Below are positions 56,035-63,828 of a DNA stretch of 64,000 nt, in pieces. Position numbers and translations under genes: made by a program. Every line of letters begins with the position of its first letter. Positions within the stretch are counted from its first letter, which is position 1. Source of the stretch: Paraburkholderia rhizosphaerae (lineage in GTDB: Bacteria; Pseudomonadota; Gammaproteobacteria; Burkholderiales; Burkholderiaceae); NCBI RefSeq assembly GCF_004366595.1, contig NZ_SORE01000030.1, forward strand, positions 24,910 to 88,909. The letters run 5' to 3'. Under the pieces are notes generated by a model. It searched no databases. It saw only the letters and a list, made by a program, of their open reading frames with translations, and was not told the DNA's origin.

Positions 56035-56060
56035 AAGAATGACGAAATTTCGTCAATCTT
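56035..56060. promoter_or_regulatory. LacI-type operator palindrome
   Basis: The core TGACGAAATTTCGTCA (56040-56055) is a perfect 16-base palindrome with no spacer, centred like LacI/PurR sites. After one mismatch on each side the symmetry resumes (AAGA / TCTT), giving 26 bases. It lies 22 bases upstream of the LacI gene start and about 95 upstream of the desaturase start, so binding could repress both directions. Confidence 0.75.
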
Positions 56061-56152
56061 AAAGTTGAGCAAACGCAGGCCGTCATTTATGTTGATCACA
56101 CGCACTTCGCGCTGCGCGGCGTGCGATTCGACACAAAATCAAGGAGACACAG

Positions 56153-57226
56153 GTGGCCACTACGCAGACGCCCTCCCGCGCGGCGCGGCACGACGCATAC
56201 CGCCTGATCGGCGGCGCAGGCGAACGCGCTCGCGCCGCAGGCCTCGTCAACGCCGCCTGGTATAAATCGCCGGTGCCACGCGCGGTGATGAAGCAATTGA
56301 TGCGGCGCAGCGACGCGCGGGCGACTCGCGACACGCTGCTCTGGTACGCAGCAATCGTCGCGAGCGGCATCGCCGCGTGGTTCGCGTGGCACGCGCATTC
56401 GCTGTGGGCGATTCCCGCGTTCTGGCTGTACGGCACGCTGTATTGCAGCCCCGCCGATTCGCGCTGGCATGAATGCGGTCATGGCACCGCATTCAGAACA
56501 CGCTGGATGAACGATGTGCTCTATCAGATCGCGTCGTTCCAGATATTCCGGCGCGCCACGGTCTGGCGCTACAGCCACGCTCGTCACCACACGGACACGC
56601 TGATCGTCGGACGCGATCCGGAAATCGCCGCGCAAAAGCCCACCGACTGGTTGGGCCTTACGCTCAGCATCTTTGCGATCAAGCATGTCGCGCACGAATT
56701 GCCGAAGATGATTGCCGCCGCATTCGGGCGTGTCGGTGAAGACGAGAAGACCTTCGTTCCCGAGTCCGAATGGCCGAAGGTGATTCGGGAAGCCCGCATC
56801 ACGATGGGCATCTATTCGGCCGTGATTGCCGCGTGCCTTTATTTCCGGTCGGTGCTGCCGCTGCTGTATATCGGGCTACCGAGCCTGTATGGAGGCTGGC
56901 TATATTTGTACTTCGGTCTGACGCAGCACGCGGGCATGCCCGAGAACGTGCTCGACCATCGCCGCAATTGCCGCACCGTCCATATGAACCCGGTGTTCCG
57001 ATTTCTCTACTGGAACATGAACTACCATGTCGAACATCATATGTTCCCGATGGTGCCGTTCCACGCATTGCCGCAATTGCACGAAGTCGTGAAAGCCGAC
57101 ATGCCGCCGCCTTATCGCAGCACGCTTGCTGCGTACGCGGAGATCATTCCGGCACTGGTGCGGCAAACGCGTGACCCTTCGTATTCGGTGGATCGGCCAA
57201 TACCCGATACGGCGGCGCGCGCCTGA
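56153..57226 (+). CDS. mocD: Fatty acid desaturase-like oxygenase (MocD-like)
   Basis: A 357-residue membrane diiron enzyme of the desaturase/hydroxylase family. The three histidine boxes are H106ECGH110, H142ARHH146 and H292VEHH296. Two hydrophobic hairpins cross the membrane. Start is a GTG with AAGGAGA 6 bases upstream. The order desaturase, Rieske ferredoxin, ferredoxin reductase matches mocD-mocE-mocF of rhizobial rhizopine (3-O-methyl-scyllo-inosamine) breakdown, in which MocD with its electron chain removes the methyl group. The symbol is by this analogy; a plain lipid desaturase or other hydroxylase is possible. Confidence 0.75.
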   Translation: MATTQTPSRAARHDAYRLIGGAGERARAAGLVNAAWYKSPVPRAVMKQLMRRSDARATRDTLLWYAAIVASGIAAWFAWHAHSLWAIPAFWLYGTLYCSPADSRWHECGHGTAFRTRWMNDVLYQIASFQIFRRATVWRYSHARHHTDTLIVGRDPEIAAQKPTDWLGLTLSIFAIKHVAHELPKMIAAAFGRVGEDEKTFVPESEWPKVIREARITMGIYSAVIAACLYFRSVLPLLYIGLPSLYGGWLYLYFGLTQHAGMPENVLDHRRNCRTVHMNPVFRFLYWNMNYHVEHHMFPMVPFHALPQLHEVVKADMPPPYRSTLAAYAEIIPALVRQTRDPSYSVDRPIPDTAARA

Positions 57227-57258
57227 CCGGATTGACCAAAACAGAACTGGAGACAAGC

Positions 57259-57567
57259 ATGACGCAGTGGCTCGACACAGCCGCGTTCGACGAGATCGCA
57301 GATGAAGACGTGATGCGCTTCGATCACGATGGACACACCTACGCGATCTATCGCGTCGAAGACAACGTGTACGCGAGCGACGGCCTCTGCACGCATGAAC
57401 ACGTGCATCTGAGCGATGGCCTGGTGATGGGGCACGTGATCGAATGTCCGAAGCACAATGGCCGCTTCGATGTCCGCGATGGTCGTCCGCTGTGCGCGCC
57501 GGTTTGTGAGAAGCTGAAGACCTATCCGGCGAAGGTTGAAAGCGGACGTATCCTGATCGAGGTTTGA
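57259..57567 (+). CDS. mocE: Rieske [2Fe-2S] ferredoxin (MocE-like)
   Basis: A 102-residue Rieske-type ferredoxin. The cluster ligands are Cys44-x-His46 (CTHEHVHLSDG) and Cys63-x2-His66 (CPKHNGRF). It ends VESGRILIEV, as in bacterial dioxygenase ferredoxins. It carries electrons from the reductase encoded 4 bases downstream to the diiron oxygenase upstream. The start at 57259 follows GGAGA; an in-frame ATG at 57232 is less suitable. Confidence 0.87.
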   Translation: MTQWLDTAAFDEIADEDVMRFDHDGHTYAIYRVEDNVYASDGLCTHEHVHLSDGLVMGHVIECPKHNGRFDVRDGRPLCAPVCEKLKTYPAKVESGRILIEV

Positions 57568-57571
57568 ACCG

Positions 57572-58804
57572 ATGACATCCGAACGTTTGATGGCCATTGT
57601 CGGCGCGGGCCATGTCGGCGGCCGCGCCGCGCAAACCCTGCGTGAAGCCGGCTGGCGTGGCGGTATTGCGTTGATCGGCGCGGAAGCGCACTGGCCGTAT
57701 GAGCGCCCACCGCTTTCGAAAGGCTTACTGACCGGCAAGCGCGTCGCAGCGCAGTGTCAATTGCGGCCTGCCGACGCGTGGCAGGAAGATCGGATCGAGC
57801 ATATCGTCGGCCGAGTGCAGTCGTTCGATCCGAATGCGCGCACGGTGCAGATCAGCGACGGACGCACGCTTGCGTACGAAGCGTTGTTACTGGCCACCGG
57901 CGGCCACCCGCGGCAACTGACCATCCCCGGCGCGCAACTCGAAGGGGTCGTCGCGCTGCGCACGCTCGATGACGCCGCGCGGATCGAGCGGCGTTTCGTG
58001 CCCGACGCGCGCGTTCTGCTGATCGGCGGCGGTTTTATCGGGCTTGAAGTCGCCGCGTCCGCGCGTGCGCGCGGCTGCGATGTAACGGTACTGGAGGGTG
58101 CGCCGCGCTTGCTGGGGCGTAACGTACCCGCTTCGATTGCAGCACGCGTTCACGCGCTGCACGAAAGTCACGGTGTGCGGATTCACCTGAACACAACGCC
58201 CGAATCGATCAGTCAGGCCGACGACGGCACACTGGCCGTCACTTTGACGAGTGGCGACGTGCTAGCCGCGGACACCGTGATTGTCGGCATCGGCATCGAT
58301 CCGGCAGACGAATTGGCTCGCGATGCGGGCCTGCGCGTGCAGCGCGGCATCGTTGTCGATGCATCGCTCGAGACTTCGGCCACCGGCGTTTTCGCCGCCG
58401 GCGACGTCGCGCTGTTTCCAAGCCGCTACACTACCCAGCTGATCCGTCAGGAAACCTGGCACAACGCGGAAACGCAGGCGCGTGTCGTCGCGCGCAATAT
58501 GCTCGGCGCCGGCGAAGCCTACCGTGCGTTGCCGTGGTTCTGGTCCGATCAGTACGACCATCAATTGCAGGTTGCCGGCGAGCCGGCATTGGGCACCCGT
58601 TCCGTGACTCGTCCGCTGAATGGCGACGCGGAAATTCATTTCCACTTCGACGTCAATGCGCGGCTTGTCGGCGCGAGCGGTTACGGCACCGCAAGTGCGT
58701 TTGTAAAAGAGATGAGGCTTGCGCGAATGCTGGTCGACAGTGACAAAGCGATTGCGCCGGAGTCGGTCGCGGATATCGATGTTCCGCTAAAGAGCCTTCT
58801 CTAA
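57572..58804 (+). CDS. mocF: FAD-dependent ferredoxin reductase (MocF-like)
   Basis: A 410-residue NAD(P)H:ferredoxin reductase of the oxygenase-coupled class. It shows the FAD motif LMAIVGAGHVGGRAAQTLREAGW, PYERPPLSKGLLTG, the NAD motif VLLIGGGFIGLEVAASARARGCDVTVLE, and TGVFAAGDVALFPSR. The C-terminal domain LPWFWSDQYDHQLQVAGEP is typical. It reduces the Rieske protein encoded just before it. This ends the three-gene operon. Confidence 0.88.
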   Translation: MTSERLMAIVGAGHVGGRAAQTLREAGWRGGIALIGAEAHWPYERPPLSKGLLTGKRVAAQCQLRPADAWQEDRIEHIVGRVQSFDPNARTVQISDGRTLAYEALLLATGGHPRQLTIPGAQLEGVVALRTLDDAARIERRFVPDARVLLIGGGFIGLEVAASARARGCDVTVLEGAPRLLGRNVPASIAARVHALHESHGVRIHLNTTPESISQADDGTLAVTLTSGDVLAADTVIVGIGIDPADELARDAGLRVQRGIVVDASLETSATGVFAAGDVALFPSRYTTQLIRQETWHNAETQARVVARNMLGAGEAYRALPWFWSDQYDHQLQVAGEPALGTRSVTRPLNGDAEIHFHFDVNARLVGASGYGTASAFVKEMRLARMLVDSDKAIAPESVADIDVPLKSLL

Positions 58805-59229
58805 ACGTCAAGCGATGGCATCGACTCTCACCAAAAACACCTAAAAACCCGGTACGTCAGATTCGATGTCGGCCCCATAGCGCCTTCAAACGTTTGCGCT
58901 ATCCGGTTGCGCTTTGCTACTCGCATTCTGCATTGCGCCGACTGTCGCGCGGTAACGTTGAACTCATTGCCCTTTGAGCATGCTCGTTGTTGTGCTGAGC
59001 CAATGCGTGGCAAAATTGCGGCGGCCGTTGCCGCGTCGCCTGTTCCGGTCAAACGACTGCCTGTTTGCGTCGCGTTGCGTACATGTTCACGCGAGCCGCC
59101 CGGTCCGAAACATTATTGCGTTGACCTCCCCAATTGCAGGTCTTCAGAGGGTACCTCGTGCGCCACGACCTACCGTTCTGTCGCTGGGCGGCTGCAGCGT
59201 CAAGGCGCCGGTGAGTTAGTGTACAAAGA
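58805..59229. other. Intergenic region upstream of yfiR
   Basis: This 425-base gap contains the yfiRNB promoter. Open frames in it have no start signals and no protein-like pattern. A TTGACC at about 59122 could be a -35 element, with no convincing -10 partner. No terminator was found after mocF. Confidence 0.35.
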
Positions 59230-59805
59230 ATGAAAGAAGCGACGATCATACGCGCGAAGCTGAATGGCCGGATCGGCGTCTGGGTAAGCAGCCTGCTTAT
59301 GTCTATCTTCGCAATCCAGAGCCATGCTCAAAATGCGGTTCCGGATATGCGACCTGTCGAGCAGGACGCCGCGGTCCGCCAAGTCGTACTCGGCATCGTC
59401 AGCTTCACGCACTGGCCGGCGCCGCGGTCGCAGGTGCGTTTGTGCATCGTCGGCAATACCGGTTTCTCGCTCGATGGCGCGCAAGCGCCGGTTTCTTCGA
59501 CTGCGCCCGCGGTCGTCGCACAGAAAATCGCGGCAGACGATCCCGCTATTGGCACCGGATGCGACGCACTATATATGGGCAAGCTGTCCGATACCGAACG
59601 AAAGCAGGTTGATGCGAGCCGCGCCGGGCATCCCATTCTGACAATCACTGAAAACGACAGTACCTGTACGCTCGGCGCGATGTTTTGCGTACGTGCGGAT
59701 AAACATCGCGTTACGTTCGATATGAATCTCGATAGTGTGGCGCGCAGTGGTGTGCGCGTGAGCCCGAAAGTGCTGGAGCTTGCGCGCAAACGGAGCACGC
59801 AATGA
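59230..59805 (+). CDS. yfiR: YfiR-family periplasmic regulator of c-di-GMP
   Basis: A 191-residue secreted protein. A signal peptide ends near SHAQN, followed by the YfiR/DUF4154 domain (VRQVVLGIVSFTHWPAPRSQVRLCIVGNTGF, CDALYMGKLSDTERKQV, HPILTITENDSTCTLGAMFCV, VTFDMNLDSVARSGVRVSPKVLELAR). YfiR binds the periplasmic part of the diguanylate cyclase YfiN and keeps it off. Its stop overlaps the yfiN start by 4 bases. Confidence 0.9.
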   Translation: MKEATIIRAKLNGRIGVWVSSLLMSIFAIQSHAQNAVPDMRPVEQDAAVRQVVLGIVSFTHWPAPRSQVRLCIVGNTGFSLDGAQAPVSSTAPAVVAQKIAADDPAIGTGCDALYMGKLSDTERKQVDASRAGHPILTITENDSTCTLGAMFCVRADKHRVTFDMNLDSVARSGVRVSPKVLELARKRSTQ

Positions 59806-61064
59806 AGCCCCGCATTGTCCGACGCAACGTGCATAAGCGAAGCGGCGTCGCGCGACGCCCATCGCTCGAACGCGTATTGCAGCGCACCTATGCGCGCCTC
59901 GCGTTTGCGGCCGTTTCACTGGCGGCGGTTGGCGTGGTGCTGGTCGCGTGGACCGTATTGCGAACCTATACGAACGACAACCTGATGCTGCTCGCGCGCT
60001 CGATCGCCTACACGGTCGAGGCGGCTGTCGTATTCAACGACGAAGCCGCGGCTGAAGATGCGATTGCCCAGATAGCGGGCAACGAGGACATCGCGGAAGT
60101 GCGCGTGACCGACACGCAAGGCGCAACGTTCGCGATCTGGCAACGCCCCGGCGATGGACCATTGACACGCTGGGTACATCGGCTTGCCGATCTGCCGCTG
60201 CCGGGCGGCGCGGTGGTACCGGTGATGCACAACAGCAAGGTGGTCGCGATGATACGCGTGCGCGGACGCGGACATCAGTTCGCGATCTTCCTGGCCGGCG
60301 GCATCGGCGCGGTGCTTGCGTGTCTGATCGTTATCCTGGGCATCGGGACGATCATCGCGAGGCAAATGCATCGCGATATCGTCGAGCCGTTACGGGCACT
60401 CGCGGAGGTCGCGCACGCGGTGCGCCGCGACCGGGCTTTCAGTCGACGTGTGCAAGCGACGCCGATCGCCGAGCTTCAGGAACTGGGCGACGACTTCAAT
60501 GCGCTGCTGGACGAATTCGAAGTCTGGCAGCATTCGTTAAGCGAACAGAACGCGACGCTCGCGCATCAGGCCAATCACGATCGGCTGACCGGTTTGCCGA
60601 ACCGCGCGCACTTCGAGTCGCGACTCGACGAGACCCTGCGCGATGCACGCGTATTGGGCACATCAGTCGGGCTGTTGTATATCGACGGCGACCGCTTCAA
60701 GGAAATCAATGACACGCTCGGCCACGACGCCGGCGACGCGGTGCTCGTGGCGATCGCATCGCGACTGCGTCAATCGTTGCGCAAAGGCGATCTGGTCGCA
60801 CGCCTCGGCGGCGACGAGTTTGTCGCGCTATTGCCGGGCCTGAGCGATGAAGAAGAGGCGGCCACTATTGCCGACGCCTTAAGCGAAACGATGCTTGAGC
60901 CGATAACATTGGCGGACGGCACCGAGATCACAACGTCGATCAGCATCGGCATCGCGATGTTTCCGCAACACGCGCACGATGTCGCGAGCCTGTTGCGTAG
61001 CGCGGATGCCGCGATGTATCAGGTCAAGCGTGACGGCGATCGTGCGTCGAGACTGGCAAGATGA
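59802..61064 (+). CDS. yfiN: Diguanylate cyclase YfiN (TpbB)
   Basis: A 420-residue inner-membrane enzyme. An N-terminal helix, a periplasmic CHASE8 domain (NDNLMLLARSIAYTVEAAVVFNDEAAAEDAI), a second helix, a HAMP segment (about residues 185-250) and a GGDEF domain follow. The catalytic motif is intact as GGDEF at 336-340, and the product-inhibition site RxxD is present (Arg327-Lys-Gly-Asp330). It makes c-di-GMP from two GTP and promotes biofilm when released from YfiR. Confidence 0.93.
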   Translation: MKPRIVRRNVHKRSGVARRPSLERVLQRTYARLAFAAVSLAAVGVVLVAWTVLRTYTNDNLMLLARSIAYTVEAAVVFNDEAAAEDAIAQIAGNEDIAEVRVTDTQGATFAIWQRPGDGPLTRWVHRLADLPLPGGAVVPVMHNSKVVAMIRVRGRGHQFAIFLAGGIGAVLACLIVILGIGTIIARQMHRDIVEPLRALAEVAHAVRRDRAFSRRVQATPIAELQELGDDFNALLDEFEVWQHSLSEQNATLAHQANHDRLTGLPNRAHFESRLDETLRDARVLGTSVGLLYIDGDRFKEINDTLGHDAGDAVLVAIASRLRQSLRKGDLVARLGGDEFVALLPGLSDEEEAATIADALSETMLEPITLADGTEITTSISIGIAMFPQHAHDVASLLRSADAAMYQVKRDGDRASRLAR

Positions 61065-61161
61065 AAAAATCAAATATGAATAACACACGCAAATGGGGTT
61101 TGAAGTGGAATGCAATATCGATCTAGTACGGGGTAGAAGCGGGAACATAACTGTCTGGTTG

Positions 61162-61644
61162 ATGCGGGCCTTGTTCGCAAGTGCGCTGGCGATGGCGATG
61201 CTGCTCACCGCATGTCAAGGCGCGCCGCCGAAGCATGGTTTGACCGCTGCGCAGATTGCCGCGCTGCAAGAAGCAGGTTTCCATGAAACCGACGAGGGCT
61301 GGGAATTCGGCATCAGTGACAAGGTTCTGTTCGAGACCGACAAGTTCGAAATACAGGCTACCGCGCATGACGTGATCACGCGGGTTGCGTCGACGCTGAT
61401 CAAGGTCGGCATTTCGACTGTGCGCGTCTACGGGTACACCGATTCGACCGGCAGCGATGCGCATAACGACTGGTTGTCGCAGCAACGCGCGAACGCGGTG
61501 GCGAGTGCGCTCGTGGACGCGGGCATGGCGCGCGATGGTCTGACGCCAATCGGCGCCGGCAAAAAACATCCGGTCGCGGATAACCGCACCGCCGAAGGGC
61601 GCGCGCAAAATCGCCGCGTGGCGATCGTGATATCGACGGGTTGA
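61162..61644 (+). CDS. yfiB: OmpA-family lipoprotein YfiB
   Basis: A 160-residue outer-membrane lipoprotein: signal ending AMLLTACQG with lipobox Cys, a helical spacer (LTAAQIAALQEAGFHETDEGWEF) typical of YfiB, then the OmpA peptidoglycan-binding domain (KVLFETDKFEIQATAHDVI, VYGYTDSTGSDAHNDWLSQQRANAVASAL, QNRRVAIVI). YfiB binds and sequesters YfiR, freeing YfiN. The ATG at 61162 directly opens the signal. Third gene of yfiRNB. Confidence 0.9.
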   Translation: MRALFASALAMAMLLTACQGAPPKHGLTAAQIAALQEAGFHETDEGWEFGISDKVLFETDKFEIQATAHDVITRVASTLIKVGISTVRVYGYTDSTGSDAHNDWLSQQRANAVASALVDAGMARDGLTPIGAGKKHPVADNRTAEGRAQNRRVAIVISTG

Positions 61645-61846
61645 GCGCCATGTAAGCAGATTCGCGTCCGGAGCGGTCCCGCCCTCTCCGTTCACAGCGG
61701 GTCGCACATAACGCTCAAGCTATGCGCAATCTTGCCGTTAACGAGAGCGTGATTTGCCGGCCATCAGGAATGCTGCCAAATTGTCACGTCACTCGATGGA
61801 TCACCGCTTTTCGCTTACCAATCATTCCAATAAACGAGACCAAGCC

Positions 61847-62539
61847 ATGAATTTGAAGAGACTTTCACTCCTTCTCTGCTGTGCCGCGCTGGCGGGATGT
61901 GCGACAACGCCACCGATGTCGCTGACGAAGCTGGAACAGCAGAACCTCAAAGGGGTGACGGGCACCGTGTTTATCCCTCAGTCCGAGTTGCTGGTGACGG
62001 TGACACAAACCAATGCGGGCGCAACGGGGCTACTCGGCGCGTTGATTGTCGCGGGTATCGACGCCGCTCGCCGCGCCTCCGCGGCCAAGGATGCCGCGCC
62101 GATGTTCGATCAGCTGCACGACTATGACTTCCGGGTCGTGTCTAAGCAGGCATTCAACGATGCGGTGATCAAAGTCCCGGACGTGAAGTTCAATGCGCCA
62201 CTCGAAGTGGATAGTGTTGCTTCGAGCACGGAGAAGCGGATCGTCTATGACAATTCCTCTGCTAGCGCGGTGCTGTTTGTCGATGTTCGCTATCAGTTGC
62301 AGTCGGGAGGCCTGTATATCTCCGCTAACGCGGTGATGTATCCGAAGGCCAGCGAACTGCTGCAGTTCAGGAAGAAGCCGAACGAGTCGGACCCGCTGGA
62401 CGCCGGCAACGCGATCTATCGAAAGTCGTTCCTGTTCGGAAAAGAGCATGTCGCGGCGGCCGACATCAAGGACGACCTGACCGAAGGTGCGAATAACATC
62501 GCCACGCAGCTTGCCGCCGATCTGAACCACCCGCTCTAA
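61847..62539 (+). CDS. Hypothetical lipoprotein
   Basis: A 230-residue exported lipoprotein: signal MNLKRLSLLLCCAALAGC with lipobox, then a mixed alpha/beta body (TGVTGTVFIPQSELLVTVTQTN, GATGLLGALIVAGIDAARRA glycine-rich helix, ADIKDDLTEGANNIATQLAADL at the end). I do not recognise a family. The ATG at 61847 was chosen because it opens the signal. It lies between yfiB and an orphan hcp gene, with its own spacing on both sides. Confidence 0.7.
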   Translation: MNLKRLSLLLCCAALAGCATTPPMSLTKLEQQNLKGVTGTVFIPQSELLVTVTQTNAGATGLLGALIVAGIDAARRASAAKDAAPMFDQLHDYDFRVVSKQAFNDAVIKVPDVKFNAPLEVDSVASSTEKRIVYDNSSASAVLFVDVRYQLQSGGLYISANAVMYPKASELLQFRKKPNESDPLDAGNAIYRKSFLFGKEHVAAADIKDDLTEGANNIATQLAADLNHPL

Positions 62540-62870
62540 ACTTTCTGTCTGTCTTTCCGGTGCCCGTGGTCTTGCGGGCATCGTCACCTCTTCTCTCTTT
62601 TGCCTGATCGGCAACGTCCCTCGTTCGCTTTTCTTCTTTTACACCGTTGTAAAGAACACGTGCGACCTATGCGTTGGCACGCATCGGCATGTATAGATGC
62701 CGACCGTCTGCTCAACGCTCCACTGGCTGTGACGCTGCATCACATGCTCGACATGCTCGACATGCGATCACGGCGTGCAACATTTTTTCACAAGCGTCGC
62801 TAACTGTCCTGTTAAAAATCGCCAAGGTTGTCAAAGATTTCAACCCGCATCTAACAGGAGAGTTCCGACG
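62540..62870. other. Intergenic region upstream of hcp
   Basis: These 331 bases hold a weak stem (TGCCCG...CGGGCA, 8-base loop, about 62559-62580) after the lipoprotein gene that may terminate it, and the hcp promoter. AACAGGAGAG is the hcp ribosome site. No gene is seen. Confidence 0.4.
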
Positions 62871-63353
62871 ATGGGCACACCCTTGCACCTTTGGCTGACT
62901 GACGATGGCGACACACCGATTCGCGGCGGCAGCGATGTATTCGGACGAGAAGGCAGCATTGAAGTACTGAGCGTCACGCACGGACTCGACGCACCGATCG
63001 ACCATCACACGGGCAAGCTGCTAAACAGACATTCGCACCGTCCGATGACGACCGAAAAGGAAATAGACCGGTCATCGCCACTGCTCTATCAAGCCCTTGT
63101 GCGCGGAGCGACGCTGCGCACCGCGGTGCTCAGGTGGTACCGGACGTCGGAGGCCGGGATTGAAGAGAACTACTTCACGATGTCGATGAAAGACGTGAAG
63201 CTCGCATCGATCTCGCCGAAGCTGATGAACATCAAGGAACAACAGCACGCGCACCGGAATCATTTTGAAATCGTCGAGCTAATGTACGGCGAGATCACGT
63301 GGAACTACCACGACGGCAATCTGCTGTTTGCCGACGCATGGCGCACCGCTTGA
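62871..63353 (+). CDS. hcp: Type VI secretion tube protein Hcp
   Basis: A 160-residue Hcp-family protein. It begins MGTPLHLWLTDDGDTPIRGGSDVFGREGSIEVLSVTHGLDAPID and contains HRPMTTEKEIDRSSPLLYQALVRGATLRTAVLRWYRTSEAGIEENYFTMSMKDVKLASIS, characteristic of Hcp1-like ring subunits. Hcp hexamers stack into the T6SS inner tube and chaperone small effectors. No structural T6SS genes are adjacent, so this is an orphan hcp paired with the effector 13 bases downstream. Confidence 0.93.
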   Translation: MGTPLHLWLTDDGDTPIRGGSDVFGREGSIEVLSVTHGLDAPIDHHTGKLLNRHSHRPMTTEKEIDRSSPLLYQALVRGATLRTAVLRWYRTSEAGIEENYFTMSMKDVKLASISPKLMNIKEQQHAHRNHFEIVELMYGEITWNYHDGNLLFADAWRTA

Positions 63354-63366
63354 GCGGGGTGGTGCG

Positions 63367-63828
63367 ATGCCAGTGCAATGCACGTTCAGGTTGAACAATC
63401 AGGCGACGTCGACGCTTTATTGCTCGGGGTTCGGTGGCGTGACGGCGTACTCGGGGCAGGAGTATGGGCGGGATAATCCGGGGGCGGTGGCTGTTAAGGA
63501 CATTGGCCCACTTTCGCCTGGAAAATACTATTTGCTCGATCGACGTTCAGGCGGACGCATGGGATGGTTCTATGACTGGCTCTCAGAGCACAACGTCGGC
63601 ACGACCGATCGATCAAAGTGGTTCATGCTCTGGAACGAACGAACAGGTGACACGACCTTTATCAATGGCGTCAAGCGAGGAGAGTTCCGTTTGCATGCTG
63701 AAGGCAGTAGACGCATTAGCGAGGGCTGCATCACTGTGATGTCAAAACCTGAGTTTGACAGGCTTGAGCGTCACATCCGTTCACGTGTGCCCGATCTTCC
63801 AGTGCCCGGGAGCCTGTCAGATTTTTAG
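63367..63828 (+). CDS. Tlde1-like peptidoglycan-targeting T6SS effector (DUF2778), C-terminally shortened
   Basis: A 153-residue protein of the DUF2778/Tlde1 family, L,D-transpeptidase-like effectors that trim or mis-modify peptidoglycan stems. The YkuD-like catalytic pair is visible: His110 in FRLHAEG and Cys121 in ISEGCITVM. Earlier marks are YSGQ and GPLSPGKYYLLDR. The family's usual end after PVPGS is absent and replaced by LSDF-stop, apparently from IS256-like DNA. The start at 63367 lies 13 bases after hcp. No immunity gene is visible before the IS element. Confidence 0.82.
   Translation: MPVQCTFRLNNQATSTLYCSGFGGVTAYSGQEYGRDNPGAVAVKDIGPLSPGKYYLLDRRSGGRMGWFYDWLSEHNVGTTDRSKWFMLWNERTGDTTFINGVKRGEFRLHAEGSRRISEGCITVMSKPEFDRLERHIRSRVPDLPVPGSLSDF

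Noticed and set aside
58907..59233. 108-codon open frame ahead of yfiR
   Set aside because: Composition is unlike a protein, it lacks a start signal and would overlap the yfiR start.
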